The position numbers and the translations under genes were made by a program. The notes under the pieces are model-generated. The model was not told the DNA's origin and made no database searches. It saw only the letters and a list, made by a program, of their open reading frames with translations. DNA of 10,696 nt, from the NCBI GenBank assembly GCA_018814465.1, contig JAHIZR010000150.1, positions 1-10,696 on the forward strand, given 5' to 3'. Shown here in pieces: positions 7,039-10,696 of this stretch. Origin of the DNA: a bacterium (lineage in GTDB: Bacteria > Electryoneota > RPQS01). Every line of letters starts with the position of its first letter. Position 1 is the first letter of the stretch.

Positions 7039-8826
7039 CTAACGCAGGAGCATGGCCTTGGTGATGCAGCGATGAGTGCCGGATCTTAGCTCGATGATGT
7101 AGAGCCCGGTCGCGCAGGAGGAACAGTCCCAGTTGACTTGATGTGCGCCTGCCGTTATTGTGCCATTCACCAATTGCGCGACTTCTCTGCCGAGCAGATC
7201 ATAGACGTTTAGAGATACGTGTGACTGCTGCGGCACATCGAAAGAAATGGTCGTAGATGGATTGAAGGGATTGGGATAGACGGACAGACTGTATTCAGAG
7301 GGAAGTGCTGGCCCTTGGTCGGCTGACTCGATTATATATTTAGTAAAGAATCCCTGTCCATTCTCTGCTCCTACAGTATCGCCGCCGGCTATGGCACAAA
7401 CTGTCCAATAGAAGTCATGATCATCGTCCATGTTATCAGTAAACATGGCGAAAGTTACGGTAACTGTTGTGTCACTTGTCACGGTATCACTTGGAGAGAA
7501 GTATTCACTCGGGAACGTGGGTGATTCAAGCTGAAACATATATGCTACTGCATCACCATTAGGATCTACAGATGTTGTCCATGCGAAGTCAAGTTCCAGA
7601 TCCGGACCAAGCTGACTGCTGTCCTCCGGCAGAACACGCATGAAGGGTCCGGGGGGGAGCGGAGTTGAATCGGGGCCGGTTTTAATCAGCCAGATTCGCC
7701 ATTCCGAGTCACTGAAGGAGCCTGTATATCCGGCATACATATAGCCGCCATCCATTGTCTGCTGAACACTCATGCATCGCTCCATGGATTCACCTCCAAA
7801 GGGCTGGCTCCAAAGGCTGTCGCCATTGCTGTTAACCTTCAATACCCACCAATCCTCTCGGCCCGCTCCATAGGATCGAGTAAATCCTCCCATGATATAT
7901 CCGCCGTCCGAGGTACCGTATATAGAATTGCATCGTTCTTGCGAGGTATCACCATAGGTTTTATACCAGAGACTATCACCGAATTCGTCGACTTTCAAAA
8001 GTAGGAAGTCCTCCCAGCCAACACTAAGATGGTCGAAACCCGCTAAAACGTATCCACCTTCGCTAGTCTCTAACATTGAGTAGCATACTTCTCGTCCGTC
8101 GTCGCCATAGGTGCGACTCCAAAGACTGTCGCCATTGCAGTCGGTCTTTAAAATCCATATGTCCGGGACAAATTCGCGCCCATTCCCGAAAGACTCGGTA
8201 CTTCCCGCCATCAAATAGCCACCATCACTCGTCTCCAGCACTGCATTGCATTCTTCAGACAACTCACCGCCGTAAGTCCGACTCCACAGACTGTCACCAT
8301 CGGCATCCAGCTTTACGATATAAAAGTCCTCCTGTCCCGCGCCGTAAGATTCACTATACCCTCCAAGCAGATATCCTCCATCACTGGTTTGATAAACGCA
8401 GTAACATTCATCAAACTCGGAACCTCCAAAACCGCAAGTCCATAGGCTATCTCCAAGTGAATCGGTTTTTACGATCATATAATCCTTGCTAAGGTTGGTA
8501 AGCGTAAACGCACTCCCTGCCAGAATAAAACCACCATCAGTTGTCTGCTGAACAGAATAGCAAACTCTTGAACCACCGATCTCCCTGGAGTAGCAGCGAG
8601 CCCACAAGGTATCGCCGTTCTGGTCTGTCTTGATCAAGGCAAAGCCGCCGCCGATATAATCAGCCTCTCCAGCTAATGCATAACCCCCATCACTCGTCTG
8701 AAGCGCCGACAAGCAACGGTTATATATCGTAGTCCCATAGAGACGGCTCCAGAGACTATCGGGCTGGGCGTGCGTGACGGTTGCACTCCACATGAGCACG
8801 AGCAAGAAGATTATAGCGCGATACAT
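7039..8826 (-). CDS. Secreted seven-repeat beta-propeller protein with T9SS-type sorting domain (paralog A)
   Basis: 595 residues. A signal peptide spans 1-20 (hydrophobic core, THA-Q cleavage). Residues 21 to about 390 hold seven repeats of about 50 residues, each with GDSLW at its start, Cys, then TSDGGY.LAG and a [DE][FW]..[LIV]K.D strand. Seven copies suggest a closed seven-bladed propeller. A linker of about 115 residues looks Ig/FN3-like (MRVLPEDSS, DPNGD, FYWTV). Residues 508-595 form the sorting domain with YPNPFNPSTTISF (from 517), ending in AMLLR. The product is probably exported by Sec, then across the outer membrane by type IX secretion and held on the surface or released. Ligand unknown. 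ATG 8826 follows AAGGAG (minus strand 8835-8840) by 8 bases. It lies 24 bp after paralog B and is probably co-transcribed with it. Confidence 0.9.
   Translation of the reverse strand: MYRAIIFLLVLMWSATVTHAQPDSLWSRLYGTTIYNRCLSALQTSDGGYALAGEADYIGGGFALIKTDQNGDTLWARCYSREIGGSRVCYSVQQTTDGGFILAGSAFTLTNLSKDYMIVKTDSLGDSLWTCGFGGSEFDECYCVYQTSDGGYLLGGYSESYGAGQEDFYIVKLDADGDSLWSRTYGGELSEECNAVLETSDGGYLMAGSTESFGNGREFVPDIWILKTDCNGDSLWSRTYGDDGREVCYSMLETSEGGYVLAGFDHLSVGWEDFLLLKVDEFGDSLWYKTYGDTSQERCNSIYGTSDGGYIMGGFTRSYGAGREDWWVLKVNSNGDSLWSQPFGGESMERCMSVQQTMDGGYMYAGYTGSFSDSEWRIWLIKTGPDSTPLPPGPFMRVLPEDSSQLGPDLELDFAWTTSVDPNGDAVAYMFQLESPTFPSEYFSPSDTVTSDTTVTVTFAMFTDNMDDDHDFYWTVCAIAGGDTVGAENGQGFFTKYIIESADQGPALPSEYSLSVYPNPFNPSTTISFDVPQQSHVSLNVYDLLGREVAQLVNGTITAGAHQVNWDCSSCATGLYIIELRSGTHRCITKAMLLR
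7615..7657 (-). repeat. Conserved DNA block shared with paralog B (copy 1)
   Basis: This stretch matches 9436-9478 at 40 of 43 positions, including 22 identical bases at 7625-7646. It encodes the linker motif PGPFMRVLPEDSS just after the last propeller repeat. The rest of the two genes is much less alike at the DNA level. Confidence 0.75.
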
Positions 8827-8834
8827 AATAAACT

Positions 8835-8840
8835 CTCCTT
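8835..8840 (-). promoter_or_regulatory. Ribosome binding site of paralog A inside the 24-bp gap
   Basis: AAGGAG on the minus strand, 8 bases before ATG 8826 and 10 bases after the paralog B stop (TAA, 8853-8851). The gap leaves no room for a separate promoter, which supports a two-gene operon. Confidence 0.7.
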
Positions 8841-8850
8841 GGGACTGAGA

Positions 8851-10620
8851 TTATCGGATCAGTATGAGCTTCTGTGTTGTCCGGAATGTCGATCCTTTGA
8901 ATTGGACGAAGTAAATACCTGAGGATAGGCCTGAAGCATCGTATGTTATTCTGTATTCTCCGGCGGTGTGAATTCCTTCCGCGAGTACGTCAAGCTGTCG
9001 ACCGATAATGTCATAGACAGAGAGTGACACATGCTGCGTCTCCGGCAGAGTAAAGCTGATGGTCGTCGTGGGATTGAAGGGATTAGGATACGCGGATAGG
9101 CTATACTCAGTGGGTACACCAAGCGACTTTTCTACCGTGCCAGTTCGATCAAGTAGAAAGTACCCTTCGCCGTTGGAAGCTTCGACCGTGTCGATATTAT
9201 CTGTTGCATGCACGGTCCAGTGAAACTCGTAAATTTCATCAAGGGGCATATTGGGCTGTTCGACAAATGGAGCATCGAATATGAAGAAGGTGTCCGAAAG
9301 AACGGTGTCTATCGGCATCGGTATCCAATCGAATGTAGGAGAGGCAACGTGAAGTATGTAAACGATGTCTTCACCGTTGGGATCAATAGACCGTGTCCAG
9401 CTCATTTCCACATATTGTTCATCCCATCCTGCATAACTGCTGTCTTCCGGCAGAACACGCATGAAGGATCCGGGAGGAACGGGTCCAATAGAGTCCGGAC
9501 CGAGTTTCATCAGGAAGCCTTCAGCGTCTTCGATTGGATAGATTTCCCCGGCAATGATTAGTCCATCGGCTGTTGACTGTATCGTGTTGCAGTATTCTCC
9601 GATGCTATCTCCATAGGCCTTACTCCAAAGGCTGTCACCGCCTGAGTCCAACCTTATTAGCCAGACGTCACCGTATCCCGAACCGGGAGGGCTGACCCGA
9701 TACCGATAGCCTGCAAGCAGATATCCACCATCGGGCGTCTCCAGCACGGATTGGCATACATCACAACCGGCAGCTCCGAAGGTTCGGCTCCAGACTTCGT
9801 TTCCTTCGGCATCGATCTTCACGACGTAGAAGTCGCGTTCCGCCCACTCACCCGTAGTACCGGCAGCGATGAAGCCTCCATCTGCCGTATGCTTGAGATC
9901 ATAACAGACTGCATCGACGCCTTCGCTGTAGGTGCGGCTCCAGAGACTGTCACCCTCGGCATTCAGCCTGATGAGCCAGAAATATTGTGAGCCCGGGGAT
10001 GAGAAGCGAGTGTATCCTCCCAGCATATAACCGCCATCGTCGGTTTGTGCGACCGTGTAACAGTAATCAGTCCATGGACGACCAAAGGTATTGCTCCACA
10101 GACTGTCTCCATCCGCGTCGGTCTTTATCACATAGAATTCGAAATTACCTTCTTCGATAGCGTCCGATTCACCAGCCATCAGGTAGCCGCCGTCGTTTGT
10201 CGGGATCATCACCTCGCACCATTCGCGCTCTTCGCCGCCGAAGGTGCTGCTGTGTAATAATCCTCCGTTTTCATCCGTGAAAATCAGCCAGAAGTCCCAG
10301 GCATACACTCCTATAACATAGCCTTCTGCTGTCTGGCAGATGCTGCTGCAGCGTTCTGGCCACGGGGTACCAAAGGTTTGGCTCCAGAGTTCATTTCCGT
10401 TTACATCCGTTTTCACGATCCAGGCGTCCTCCAATCCGGCGCCGGAAGATGTCGTCACTCCTCCGGCAATGAAACCGCCATCCGCAGTTTGCTGGATCGT
10501 GTAGAAACGATCATTCCCCGGACCACCATAGATCTGCGACCACAGAGAATCGGGCTGGGCGTTAGTTACGGTTGCTGCCCCGAGCAGCAGAATAATACCG
10601 AGCAGTGCGCGAGGTATCAT
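8851..10620 (-). CDS. Secreted seven-repeat beta-propeller protein with T9SS-type sorting domain (paralog B)
   Basis: 589 residues, first gene of the minus-strand pair. A signal peptide spans 1-21 (LLGAATVTNA-Q). Residues 22 to about 375 hold seven repeats like those of paralog A. Blade 2 is shortened (CQTAEGYVIGVYAWDF) and blade 3 begins with GLLHSSTFGG in place of the usual DSLWSRTYGG. Blade 1 has Phe where the other six have the conserved Cys. An Ig/FN3-like linker (MRVLPEDSS, SIDPNGED, FHWTV) leads to an 88-residue sorting domain at 502-589 with YPNPFNPTTTISF (from 511), ending in LILIR. Its length and layout match paralog A, so the pair arose by tandem duplication. ATG 10620 follows GGGAGGA (minus strand 10625-10631) closely. 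Function beyond a surface or secreted propeller is not known. Confidence 0.9.
   Translation of the reverse strand: MIPRALLGIILLLGAATVTNAQPDSLWSQIYGGPGNDRFYTIQQTADGGFIAGGVTTSSGAGLEDAWIVKTDVNGNELWSQTFGTPWPERCSSICQTAEGYVIGVYAWDFWLIFTDENGGLLHSSTFGGEEREWCEVMIPTNDGGYLMAGESDAIEEGNFEFYVIKTDADGDSLWSNTFGRPWTDYCYTVAQTDDGGYMLGGYTRFSSPGSQYFWLIRLNAEGDSLWSRTYSEGVDAVCYDLKHTADGGFIAAGTTGEWAERDFYVVKIDAEGNEVWSRTFGAAGCDVCQSVLETPDGGYLLAGYRYRVSPPGSGYGDVWLIRLDSGGDSLWSKAYGDSIGEYCNTIQSTADGLIIAGEIYPIEDAEGFLMKLGPDSIGPVPPGSFMRVLPEDSSYAGWDEQYVEMSWTRSIDPNGEDIVYILHVASPTFDWIPMPIDTVLSDTFFIFDAPFVEQPNMPLDEIYEFHWTVHATDNIDTVEASNGEGYFLLDRTGTVEKSLGVPTEYSLSAYPNPFNPTTTISFTLPETQHVSLSVYDIIGRQLDVLAEGIHTAGEYRITYDASGLSSGIYFVQFKGSTFRTTQKLILIR
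9436..9478 (-). repeat. Conserved DNA block shared with paralog A (copy 2)
   Basis: Partner of 7615-7657, with 22 identical bases at 9446-9467 and only three mismatches over 43 positions. It encodes the PGSFMRVLPEDSS linker motif of paralog B. Confidence 0.75.
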
Positions 10621-10684
10621 GTGATCCTCCCGTATTAGAACTAAATTATCTCAAGACAAAAACCCTTCTGGTTAAGGAAACACT

Positions 10685-10696
10685 CTCTCCGGAGAG
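10685..10696. repeat. Perfect palindrome at the right edge
   Basis: CTCTCCGGAGAG is its own reverse complement. It lies about 65 bases upstream of paralog B and reaches the window end, so it may continue outside. It could be an operator for the minus-strand operon or the stem of an element cut by the edge. Confidence 0.35.

Noticed and set aside
8076..8492. 138-codon plus-strand open frame inside paralog A
   Set aside because: It is antisense to regular propeller repeats and has no domain or ribosome site.
7690..10560. Ongoing DNA-level tandem repeat expansion in the propeller genes
   Set aside because: The repeats are clear in protein, but codons differ widely from blade to blade, so they are old repeats rather than recent expansions.

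Overview
The window reads as a chromosomal segment of a free-living bacterium of the FCB superphylum or a neighbouring candidate phylum. The main evidence is two secreted proteins that end in a YPNPFNP-type sorting domain, the signal used by the type IX secretion system (T9SS), and that carry 'DGGY..AG ... GDSLWSRTYGG' propeller repeats. Base composition is near even. I cannot place the organism to phylum. No mobile element, CRISPR array, tRNA or rRNA is visible.

Left part, plus strand (2-6404): signal transduction. The window opens inside a very large hybrid sensor histidine kinase. Visible are the tail of a GAF domain, four PAS domains, a second GAF, three more PAS domains, HisKA, HATPase and a C-terminal receiver. 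Five bases after its stop comes a stand-alone receiver protein (4492-4863), almost certainly co-transcribed. After a 158-bp spacer with two hairpins comes a small SAM-dependent methyltransferase (5022-5681) that starts at TTG. A 258-bp spacer follows, containing several inverted repeats and a good intrinsic terminator, and then a second stand-alone receiver resembling the Rcp1 type (5940-6404). None of the three receivers has a visible output domain, so phosphate probably passes through a relay to a partner outside the window or acts by protein contact.

Middle: a strong hairpin with a short T tract (6484-6519) lies between convergent transcription units. It ends the plus-strand cluster.

Right part, minus strand (10620 down to 6562): two tandem paralogous secreted proteins of 589 and 595 residues, 24 bp apart. 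Each has a signal peptide, seven ~50-residue repeats (probably a seven-bladed beta-propeller), an Ig/FN3-like linker and an 88-residue T9SS-type sorting domain. A four-helix membrane protein (6948-6562) lies downstream on the same strand.

Nothing here amounts to a clearly new system. The points most worth a second look are the structured spacer at 5701-5860 with mutually exclusive pairings, the repeated heptamer flanking the second receiver gene, the Cys found once per propeller blade, and a ~43-bp stretch that is unusually conserved between the two paralogs.
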